From: Streptomyces sp. CB00316
Lineage (GTDB): Bacteria > Actinomycetota > Actinomycetes > Streptomycetales > Streptomycetaceae
DNA: 64,000 bases
NCBI RefSeq assembly: GCF_001905595.1
Contig: NZ_LIXI01000010.1
Location: forward strand, 124,001 to 188,000
Direction of reading: 5' to 3'
Shown: piece after piece, positions 57,946-64,000 of the stretch
Numbering within the stretch: the first letter of the stretch is position 1
How the letters are laid out: each line of letters begins with the position of its first letter
Program-made: the position numbers and the translations under genes
The notes under the pieces: model-generated
Told to the model about the DNA's origin: nothing
Databases searched by the model: none
What the model saw: only the letters and a program-made list of their open reading frames with translations

Positions 57946-59160
57946 TCAGGAGGACGGCGGCCCGGAGTCGTCCCGGGGCTGGCCGGGCTCCTTGGCCTTG
58001 GCCTCTTTCGGCTCCTTGGGTCCCTTCGGCTCCTTCTCCCATGTCGACTGGAGCCGCGACTTCACGTCGTCGGGCGGCAGGAAGCGGGACCAGCGCTCGG
58101 GGAACTCCGAGGGCATGTACGCCGGGCCGTCGTCCTCGTCCTCGTCGTCGTCCCCGCTGTCCCGGACGGACGGGCGGGTCCGGGCGACGAACTCAGCGGC
58201 CTGCGCGGCCCGGACGCGTTCGGTGGCCTCGCGGGCGGCGGCGGTGGCGAGCGAGGGCCACACATGGTCGATGGCCGCGTTGACCGCGGCGCCGACGAGG
58301 ACGGCGAAAGCGGAGATACCGATCCAGAGCAGGACGGCGATGGGCGCCGCCAAGGAGCCGTAGATCGTGGGGCCTTCGACCGTGTTCGTGAGGTAGATCC
58401 GGAGCAGGAAGCTGCCGACCACCCACATCCCGAGCGCCACGAGCGCCCCGGGGACGTCCTCGATCCAGGGCGAACGGACGGGGACGGACACGTGGTAGAG
58501 CGTCGTGAGGAACGCGATCGTCAGCAGTATCACCAGCGGCCAGTAGAGGACGGCGATGACCTCGGTGCCCCAGGGCACGAACTCGACCACCCGGTCGGGG
58601 CCGACGACGAGCAGCGGCAGCACCACCGCGCCCAGCAGCAGGGCGACGACGTACAGCAGGAAGGCGAGCAGGCGGGTCTTGACGATGCCGCGGTGGCCGT
58701 CGAGGCCGTACATGACGGTGATGGTGTCGATGAAGACGTTCACCGCGCGGGAGCCGGACCACAGGGCGATGGCGAAGCCGATGGAGATGATGTCGGGGCG
58801 GGCGCCGGTGGTGACGTCGGCCAGCAGCGGTTTGGCGAAGTCGTTGACCCCGCGCTCGGAGAGCACGGTCTGCGAGGCCGAGAGGATGTTGCGCTCGATG
58901 GAGGCGACCGTGGTGGTGGTCGTCCACTCGTCGACGTAACCGAGCAGCCCGATCATGCCGAGCAGCAGCGGCGGCAGGGAGAGCAGGGTGAAGAAGGCCG
59001 CCTCGGCCGCCAGCCCGAGGATCCGGTACTCGATGCACGAGTTGACGGTGTCCTTGAGCAACTGCCATGCCATCCGCCGCTTGGAGACGTTGCGGTAGAG
59101 GACTCGGGCCCGGTGGAGTCGGCCCGGTGGCCGCTCGGGTGTTTCATTTGCTGCCTGCAC
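57946..59160 (-). CDS. YihY/BrkB-family membrane protein
   Basis: About 404 residues. GTG 59160 is taken because AAGGAG is directly in front, although spacing is nil; ATG 59071 (MAWQLLKD) is an alternative. Six TM segments are visible, with the signature NSCIEYRILGLAAEAAFFTLLSLPPLLLGMIG, then GSRAVNVFIDTITVMYGL, WPLVILLTIAFLTTLYHVSVPV and AVLVGAAVNAAIDHV. Residues 320-400 form a strongly charged Glu/Asp/Lys/Pro tail (including two KEPKGPKEPK-like runs). YihY/BrkB proteins are inner-membrane proteins of unknown role. It is divergent from aidB with only 17 bp between starts. Confidence 0.85.
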   Translation of the reverse strand: MQAANETPERPPGRLHRARVLYRNVSKRRMAWQLLKDTVNSCIEYRILGLAAEAAFFTLLSLPPLLLGMIGLLGYVDEWTTTTTVASIERNILSASQTVLSERGVNDFAKPLLADVTTGARPDIISIGFAIALWSGSRAVNVFIDTITVMYGLDGHRGIVKTRLLAFLLYVVALLLGAVVLPLLVVGPDRVVEFVPWGTEVIAVLYWPLVILLTIAFLTTLYHVSVPVRSPWIEDVPGALVALGMWVVGSFLLRIYLTNTVEGPTIYGSLAAPIAVLLWIGISAFAVLVGAAVNAAIDHVWPSLATAAAREATERVRAAQAAEFVARTRPSVRDSGDDDEDEDDGPAYMPSEFPERWSRFLPPDDVKSRLQSTWEKEPKGPKEPKEAKAKEPGQPRDDSGPPSS

Positions 59161-59177
59161 CTCCTTACCGTATCGGC

Positions 59178-60815
59178 ATGGCAGCCACCACCCACACAGT
59201 GACCAATCAGGTTCCGCCGCTGGTCGGCTATGACGTCTTCGCCGCGGACCGGGCCCTGTCCGAGGCCGTCGAGCGGCACATCGAACCGGGCGTCCTGCCC
59301 GCAGCGCGGGAGGAACTCGGGACGCTCGGCCGGTCCGCGGGATCGGCGCAGGCACAGGAGTGGGGTGCGCAGGCCAACGAACATCCGCCCGTTCTGCGCA
59401 CCCATGACCGGTACGGGCACCGGATCGACGAAGTGGAGTTCCATCCGTCCTGGCACCGGCTCCTGGGCCACGCGGTCGCCGCCGGGCTGACCGACGCCTG
59501 GGGCCGGCCGGCCGGTCATGTCCGGCGTGCGGCCGGGTTCCTGGTCTGGACGCAGGCGGAGGCGGGGCACGGCTGCCCGCTCTCGATGACGCACGCCGCG
59601 GTGCCCGCGCTGCGGACCGACCCGGTGCTGGCCGCCGAGTGGGAGCCGCGGCTGACCTCGTACGTCTACGAGGAGGGGCTGCGGCCCGCACGGGAGAAGG
59701 CCGGGGTGCTCTTCGGGATGGGCATGACGGAGAAGCAGGGCGGCACCGACGTACGGACCAACACCACGCGGGCGGAGCCCGTCTCCGGGGAGGGTGAGTA
59801 TCTGCTCACCGGGCACAAGTGGTTCTGTTCGGCGCCGATGTCGGACGGGTTTCTCGTGCTGGCGCAGGCGCCGGGCGGGCTGACGTGCTTCCTGGTGCCG
59901 CGTGTTCTGCCCGACGGCACGCGCAACGTGTTCGCGATCCAGCGGCTGAAGGACAAGCTGGGCAACAAGTCCAACGCCTCCAGCGAGGTCGAGTTCGACG
60001 GGACCTGGGCCCGCCGGGTCGGCGAGGAGGGGCGCGGGGTGCGCACCATCATCGAGATGGTGGCGGCCACCCGGCTGGACTGCGTGGTGGGTTCGGCGGC
60101 GCTGATGCGGCAGGCGGTGGCGCAGGCGATCCACCACAGCACCTACCGCAGCGCGTTCGGCGGGCTGCTGATCGACAAGCCGCTGATGCGCAACGTCCTG
60201 GCCGATCTGGCGCTGGAGTCGGAGGCGGCGACCGTCCTGGCGATGCGGCTGGCGGCGGCGTACGACACGGACACCGAGGAGGAGCGGGCGTTCCTGCGGA
60301 TCGCGGTGCCCGCCGCGAAGTACTGGGTCACCAAGCGCTGCACCCCGGTCGTCGGCGAGGCGCTGGAGTGCCTGGGCGGCAACGGGTACGTGGAGGAGTC
60401 GGGGATGCCGCGGCTGCTGCGTGAGGCGCCGCTCAACTCGATCTGGGAGGGCTCGGGCAACGTACAGGCGCTGGACGTGCTGCGGGCGCTCCAGCGGGAG
60501 CCGCAGGCGCTGGACGCGTTCCTGCGGGAGGTCGGGAAGGCGCGCGGCGCCGATCACCGGCTGGACTCGGCCATCAAGGACCTGCTGACCGAGTTGGCGG
60601 ACCTGGAGGGGATCGAGGCGCGGGCCCGGCGGCTGGTGGAGCGGATGGCGCTGGTGCTCCAGGGTTCGCTGCTGGTGCGGTGGGCGCGGCCGGAGGTCTC
60701 CGACGCGTTCTGCGCCTCGCGCCTGGGCGGGGACTGGGGCGCGGCGTTCGGGACGCTGCCGCACAGCCTGGACCTGGCCTCGGTGGTGGCGCGGGCCCGG
60801 CCGGTCGCCGAGTAG
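59178..60815 (+). CDS. aidB: AidB-type acyl-CoA dehydrogenase
   Basis: 545 residues, like E. coli AidB (541). The family opening is TNQVPPLVGYDVFAADRALSEAVERHIE. The FAD-binding middle reads GVLFGMGMTEKQGGTDVRTNTTRA (the M-T-E-K-Q-G-G-T-D-V-R-x-N motif is AidB-specific), and the later QRLKDKLGNKSNASSEVEFDGTWA. The C-terminus has the four-helix domain with RVKGAGRA-like CLGGNGYVEESGMPRLLREAPLNSIWEGSGNVQALDVLR. AidB protects DNA from alkylation damage in E. coli; in actinomycetes its role is presumed similar. It is possibly leaderless given the 17-bp divergent gap. Confidence 0.95.
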   Translation: MAATTHTVTNQVPPLVGYDVFAADRALSEAVERHIEPGVLPAAREELGTLGRSAGSAQAQEWGAQANEHPPVLRTHDRYGHRIDEVEFHPSWHRLLGHAVAAGLTDAWGRPAGHVRRAAGFLVWTQAEAGHGCPLSMTHAAVPALRTDPVLAAEWEPRLTSYVYEEGLRPAREKAGVLFGMGMTEKQGGTDVRTNTTRAEPVSGEGEYLLTGHKWFCSAPMSDGFLVLAQAPGGLTCFLVPRVLPDGTRNVFAIQRLKDKLGNKSNASSEVEFDGTWARRVGEEGRGVRTIIEMVAATRLDCVVGSAALMRQAVAQAIHHSTYRSAFGGLLIDKPLMRNVLADLALESEAATVLAMRLAAAYDTDTEEERAFLRIAVPAAKYWVTKRCTPVVGEALECLGGNGYVEESGMPRLLREAPLNSIWEGSGNVQALDVLRALQREPQALDAFLREVGKARGADHRLDSAIKDLLTELADLEGIEARARRLVERMALVLQGSLLVRWARPEVSDAFCASRLGGDWGAAFGTLPHSLDLASVVARARPVAE

Positions 60816-60954
60816 GGGCCCGGGGCAAGCGACGGAGGGTGGTGCTGCGCCGACACGGCACCACCCTCCATGCTTGAACCGTGCCGGTCGCCGGGCACGG
60901 GCCCGGCGACCGGCACGCTGCCACTCTCGTACGTTCTGGTGGGGCATCGCCAGA

Positions 60955-60972
60955 GTTGCAAAGGGTTGCAAC
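60955..60972 (+). promoter_or_regulatory. 10-bp phased GTTGCAA direct repeats
   Basis: GTTGCAA at 60955-60961 and again at 60965-60971 (period 10 bp), each with a TTGCAA palindrome. It is 82-98 bp before the GAF-regulator ATG, inside a 237-bp promoter gap. It is a candidate operator for the regulator's own gene. Confidence 0.5.
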
Positions 60973-61052
60973 CATTGTGTGGACTGCGCGGTGGGTACGT
61001 CCGGGCAGCGGCAGGATGGGGCGGAGTGTTCCGGGGGAACAAGGGGGGGACC

Positions 61053-62345
61053 ATGAGTCGGACGAGTTCTTCCGGAGTGGTGCGGGTGATCGGCCAGGAG
61101 GCGGACCGCGCGACCCGGCTGCTCCACCGGGCCAGGGAGGCCCGGCTGGCGGGCGATCGGTCCTCGGTCGCCCCGCGCGCGGAGATCGACGCCTCCTGGG
61201 AGCGGGTGGTACGCAGCGGTATCGACCCCGAGCAGTCGCCGGAGAGCGAGCTGCTGGAGGCGGAGGAGATCGAGCACCGGCGGCACAGCACGGCCCTCGG
61301 GGAGGTGATGCCGCTGCTGCGGGCGGGGCTCGCGTCCATCGCCGACGCCGCGCAGCAGATCATGGTGGTCACGGACGTGGAGGGCCGGGTGCTGTGGCGA
61401 CAGGGCAACTCCGGGGTGCTCCACCGGGCGCACGACATCTGCCTGGAGGAGGGGGCGGCCTGGGCGGAGGGGGCGACGGGGACGAACGCGATCGGTACGG
61501 CGCTGGCCGCCCGCGCGCCCGTCCAGGTCCACTCGGCCGAGCACTTCATCCGGGCTTTGCACAACTGGACCTGCGCGGCGGCCCCGGTACGCGACCCCCG
61601 GGACGGGCGGCTGGTGGGGATCGTCGACATCAGCGGCCCCGCCTCCACCTTCCATCCGGCGACGCTGGCCCTGGTGGACTCGGTGGCGCGGCTCGCCGAG
61701 GGGGAGATCCGCACCCGTCACCTGGTGACGATCGAGCGGCTGCGCGCGGTGGCTGCGCCGATCCTGTGCCGGCTCGGGGGGCGTGCGCTGGCGGTGGACA
61801 CGCACGGGTGGCTGGCGGCGGTGACGGGGATGCCGCCGGTGGACCGTCTGCCGCTGCCGAAGTCGCTGGTGGCGGGGAGGGTGTGGCTGCCCTCGCTCGG
61901 CATGTGCCGGGTGGAGCCGCTGCCCGGCGGCTGGCTGGTGCAGGTGTCGGACAGTACGGCCGAGGGGGCGCCGCGCCGGGCGGTGCTCGACCTGAGCCGG
62001 CCGCGGGCGCTCGCGGTGCACCTGATGGGACCTCTGGGCACCTCGACACAGCGGCTCTCGCCGCGCCACGCGGAGCTGCTGTACGCGCTGGCGGTGCACC
62101 GGGAGGGGCGCAGCGCCTCCGAGCTGGCGCAGGACCTCTTCGGGGACGCGACCCGGACGGTGACGGTCCGGGCCGAGATCTCGCGGCTGCGGCGCCATCT
62201 GGCGGAGGTGTTGGCGCACCGCCCGTACCGCTTCGGAGACGGGGTGGAGGTGGAGGTCGTCCACCCGGAGCACCCGGCCGACCTGCTGCCGCACTCGAAG
62301 GCGCCGGTGGTGACGGGGGCGCGGCGGGGTGCGGTGCAGGCCTGA
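61053..62345 (+). CDS. GAF-domain transcriptional regulator (AcoR-like, no AAA+ domain)
   Basis: 430 residues from ATG 61053; AAGGGGGGG precedes it. A GAF sensor (about 80-190) reads IADAAQQIMVVTDVEGRVLWRQGN...AHDICLEEGAAWAEGATGTNAIGTALAARAPVQVHSAEHFIRALHNWTCAAAPVRDPRDGRLVGIVDISGPA. This is the front of AcoR-type acetoin/aldehyde activators. There is no AAA+ sigma-54 module; instead the C-terminus has a winged helix-like LSPRHAELLYALAVHREGRSASELAQDLFGDATRTVTVRAEISRLRRHL. This is the usual actinobacterial form, since they lack sigma-54. It often lies beside aldehyde/ADH genes, but here the neighbours are aidB and a GNAT gene. The target is unknown. Confidence 0.9.
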   Translation: MSRTSSSGVVRVIGQEADRATRLLHRAREARLAGDRSSVAPRAEIDASWERVVRSGIDPEQSPESELLEAEEIEHRRHSTALGEVMPLLRAGLASIADAAQQIMVVTDVEGRVLWRQGNSGVLHRAHDICLEEGAAWAEGATGTNAIGTALAARAPVQVHSAEHFIRALHNWTCAAAPVRDPRDGRLVGIVDISGPASTFHPATLALVDSVARLAEGEIRTRHLVTIERLRAVAAPILCRLGGRALAVDTHGWLAAVTGMPPVDRLPLPKSLVAGRVWLPSLGMCRVEPLPGGWLVQVSDSTAEGAPRRAVLDLSRPRALAVHLMGPLGTSTQRLSPRHAELLYALAVHREGRSASELAQDLFGDATRTVTVRAEISRLRRHLAEVLAHRPYRFGDGVEVEVVHPEHPADLLPHSKAPVVTGARRGAVQA

Positions 62346-62406
62346 CCGGCACCGATGGGCAGGCCCGCTGTGCGCCGGCCGCCGGCGGCATGGTTTTCTG
62401 GCCGCC

Positions 62407-63033
62407 ATGAGCAACCCCGCGCAGCGCCCCGCACAGGCCATAGAGGTGACCGACGCCACCGACGCGACCATCGAGGTCACCATCTGGTCGCTGGAACAGA
62501 CCTCGCCCGCCGATCTGCGGCCCGCCGCCGTACCGGAGGGCGATCTGCGCATCGTCCGCTCCGAGGTGGTGCTGCCGGAGTTCAGCCGGTTCCTCTACTC
62601 CGCCGTGGGTGGCGACATCCACTGGACCGACCGGCTGGGGATGACGTACGCCCAGTGGCAGGAGCTGCTTCAGCGGCCCGGGGCGGAGACCTGGGTGGCG
62701 TACGTGAACGGGACGCCGGCCGGGTACGTCCAGCTGGACGCGCAGGACGGCGGTGTGGTCGAGATCATGTACTTCGGGCTGATCCCGGTCTTCCGGGGAC
62801 GGCGGATCGGCGGCCACCTCCTGTCGTGCGGGGTGGCGCGCGCCTGGGACCTGGCGGAGCGATGGCCCGAGCGGCCGCCGACGGAGCGGGTGTGGCTCCA
62901 CACGTGCTCGAAGGACGGCCCGTACGCGATGGACAACTATCTGCGCCGGGGCTTCCGGCTCTTCGACACGAAGACCGAGGTGGAGCCGGACGTGGCGACC
63001 CCGGGGCCGTGGCCGGGAGCGTACGGCGCCTGA
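62407..63033 (+). CDS. GNAT family N-acetyltransferase
   Basis: 208 residues from ATG 62407. Motif A is VVEIMYFGLIPVFRGRRIGGHLLSCGVARAW, with the R-G-x-x-I-G-G loop FRGRRIGG. Before it come PAGYVQLDAQDGG and after it VWLHTCSKDGPYAMDNYLRRGFRLFDT, the usual GNAT beta-bulge and the NYLRRGF turn. The N-terminal 50 residues form an acidic arm. The C-terminal VEPDVATPGPWPGAYGA is a non-conserved tail. Substrate unknown. Confidence 0.9.
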   Translation: MSNPAQRPAQAIEVTDATDATIEVTIWSLEQTSPADLRPAAVPEGDLRIVRSEVVLPEFSRFLYSAVGGDIHWTDRLGMTYAQWQELLQRPGAETWVAYVNGTPAGYVQLDAQDGGVVEIMYFGLIPVFRGRRIGGHLLSCGVARAWDLAERWPERPPTERVWLHTCSKDGPYAMDNYLRRGFRLFDTKTEVEPDVATPGPWPGAYGA

Positions 63034-63209
63034 TCGTGCCCCCGAACCCTTCACCGGGGCCCTCACCGGCCCCACCCCGGGGCGATTTGTCCCCAATACC
63101 ACGGATGCAATGTGTGACCGGCACCACAACGTCTCACCTTCCGAGACCAAGTCGTCCACATCGTGGATAGTGGTGGACTGCCCCGAGATCCGCGTGACAC
63201 GCTTCCGTC

Positions 63210-63293
63210 ATGTCTGGAACTGGAATTGCCTTGGTGAGTCGACGCCACGTCGACCTCTGCCGCATGTCCAGCGCCATCTGTCCGGCGGGCTGA
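63210..63293 (+). CDS. Cysteine-type leader peptide before the nitrite/sulfite reductase gene
   Basis: A 27-codon ORF from ATG 63210 to TGA 63293. The core RRHVDLCRMSSAIC (after SGTGIALVS) is the pattern of actinobacterial peptides annotated as putative leader peptides upstream of sulfur-assimilation genes. It has two Cys codons near the end (codons 17 and 24). A stem-loop (63283-63310) overlaps its stop, and the reductase gene starts 115 bp later. Cys-dependent ribosome stalling in such leaders controls the downstream gene in mycobacteria; here it is inference by family and position. Confidence 0.8.
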   Translation: MSGTGIALVSRRHVDLCRMSSAICPAG

Positions 63294-63310
63294 GAGTCCC
63301 AGCGCCGCCG
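63283..63310 (+). promoter_or_regulatory. Candidate attenuator stem-loop overlapping the leader stop codon
   Basis: CGGCGGGCTG (63283-63292) pairs with CAGCGCCGCCG (63300-63310), with one bulged base and a 7-nt loop. The leader stop (63291-63293) is at the top of the stem, so a ribosome paused at the last Cys codon would occupy and melt it. Confidence 0.55.
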
Positions 63311-63408
63311 CACTCCTCTTACCTCTGCCCGAACCAGCGCACCGCCGCGCCTCAGCGCGAGTGTGCCGTTCAGAGCCGCCCTCCTGCAGTCCCGAAGGAC
63401 GTACTGTC

Positions 63409-64000
63409 ATGGCCGCTACCCCGGAACAGCCTGCGACCACCACGCCCCGCCGCAAGGCCGGACGCCACCGTGGCGAGGGTCAGTGGGCCGTGGGCCACCA
63501 CACCCCCCTCAACGGGAACGAGCAGTTCAAGAAGGACGACGACGGTCTCAACGTACGGACACGTATTGAGACGATCTACTCCAAGCGCGGCTTCGACTCC
63601 ATCGACCCCAACGACCTGCGTGGACGCATGCGTTGGTGGGGGCTGTACACCCAGCGCAAGCCCGGAATCGACGGCGGCAAGACCGCTGTGCTGGAGCCGG
63701 AGGAGCTGGACGACGAGTTCTTCATGCTGCGCGTCCGCATCGACGGCGGACGGCTGACCACGCAGCAGCTGCGGGTGATCGGGGAGATCTCCCAGGAGTT
63801 CGCGCGCGGGACCGCCGACCTCACCGACCGACAGAACGTGCAGTACCACTGGATCCGGATCGAGGACGTGCCGGAGATCTGGCGGCGCCTCGAAGAGGTG
63901 GGCCTCTCCACCACCGAGGCCTGCGGTGACACGCCCCGCGTGATCCTCGGCTCTCCCGTGGCGGGCATCGCCGAGAACGAGATCATCGACGGCACCCCCG
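63409..64000 (+). CDS. Nitrite/sulfite reductase, N-terminal part (cut by window edge)
   Basis: The first 197 residues from ATG 63409 (GAAGGACG upstream). The sequence has GEGQWAVGHHTPLNGNEQFKKDDDGLNVRTRIETIYSKRGFDSIDPNDLRGRMRWWGLYTQRKPGIDGG, then FMLRVRIDGGRLTTQQLRVIGEISQEFARGTADLTDRQNVQYHWIRIEDVPEIW. These are the sirohaem reductase ferredoxin-like half (NIR_SIR_ferr) and the R-Q-x-x-Q-Y-H-W motif. The siroheme/4Fe-4S cysteines lie past the edge. With the Cys-type leader, it is more likely sulfite reductase (sulfur assimilation) than nitrite reductase. Actinobacterial members are ferredoxin-dependent. The gene continues beyond the window. Confidence 0.9.
   Translation, partial: MAATPEQPATTTPRRKAGRHRGEGQWAVGHHTPLNGNEQFKKDDDGLNVRTRIETIYSKRGFDSIDPNDLRGRMRWWGLYTQRKPGIDGGKTAVLEPEELDDEFFMLRVRIDGGRLTTQQLRVIGEISQEFARGTADLTDRQNVQYHWIRIEDVPEIWRRLEEVGLSTTEACGDTPRVILGSPVAGIAENEIIDGTP

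Overview
The window is a stretch of linear-chromosome-type Streptomyces DNA. The evidence is the very high GC content, the near-exclusive use of GC-ending codons, frequent GTG starts and, decisively, a cluster of rodlin and chaplin genes (aerial-hypha surface proteins known only from streptomycetes and close relatives). No rRNA, tRNA, CRISPR array, integrase, transposase or attachment site was seen. Most genes are ordinary chromosomal accessory genes in short operons. The right edge cuts a nitrite/sulfite reductase gene.

Layout. 0-4.3 kb: a SARP/AfsR-type regulator, a TetR regulator and an FMN-split-barrel protein. 4.4-6.3 kb: glyoxylate carboligase (gcl) behind a twin IclR-like operator. 6.5-9.5 kb: a zinc-ribbon protein, an acetyltransferase, a small protein, the wreck of a winged-helix gene and a DMT-type membrane protein. 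9.5-12 kb: a coupled MFS pump plus glutathionyl-hydroquinone-reductase-like operon. 12-23 kb: secreted hydrolases (GH5 cellulase, ExeM-like nuclease, a three-part amidase). These surround a small ACP / ketosynthase / alpha-beta hydrolase operon and deazaflavin, GPP34 and nitroreductase genes. 23.5-32.6 kb: purine catabolism (xanthine dehydrogenase FAD, 2Fe-2S and Mo subunits, a purine permease and XdhC) divergent from a PucR regulator. 32.7-45.3 kb: mixed regulators and metabolic genes. These include an iron-box-controlled FhuF-like reductase, pyruvate oxidase, a degenerate PP2C protein, a damaged Ada/AlkA repair fusion and RsgA with a tiny upstream ORF. 45.6-50.7 kb: the surface-layer cluster, with three rodlins, one short chaplin, one long sortase-anchored chaplin and two small companions; almost every unit is closed by a long perfect hairpin. 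51-56.7 kb: a LysR-centred acyl-CoA / oxo-acid divergon (thiolase one way; CoA-transferase A and B plus 3-hydroxyacyl-CoA dehydrogenase the other). 56.8-64 kb: VOC, AraC, YihY/BrkB, AidB-type acyl-CoA dehydrogenase, GAF regulator and GNAT genes, then a cysteine-type leader peptide and the start of the nitrite/sulfite reductase gene.

How parts fit. The xdh block degrades purines towards urate, and gcl consumes the glyoxylate that ureide catabolism yields, so two ends of one pathway lie about 20 kb apart without the uricase/allantoin steps between them. The rodlin/chaplin block makes the hydrophobic rodlet coat: the long chaplin is wall-anchored by sortase, and the short chaplin and rodlins assemble on the surface. 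The nuclease and amidase genes share a promoter-like motif. The best candidates for something new are the ACP-KAS-hydrolase operon, a 22-bp phased repeat array before the deazaflavin-reductase-like gene, the leader ORF before rsgA, two companions of the rodlins, and a family-atypical PP2C protein. All functional statements are from reading the sequence; no database search was run.
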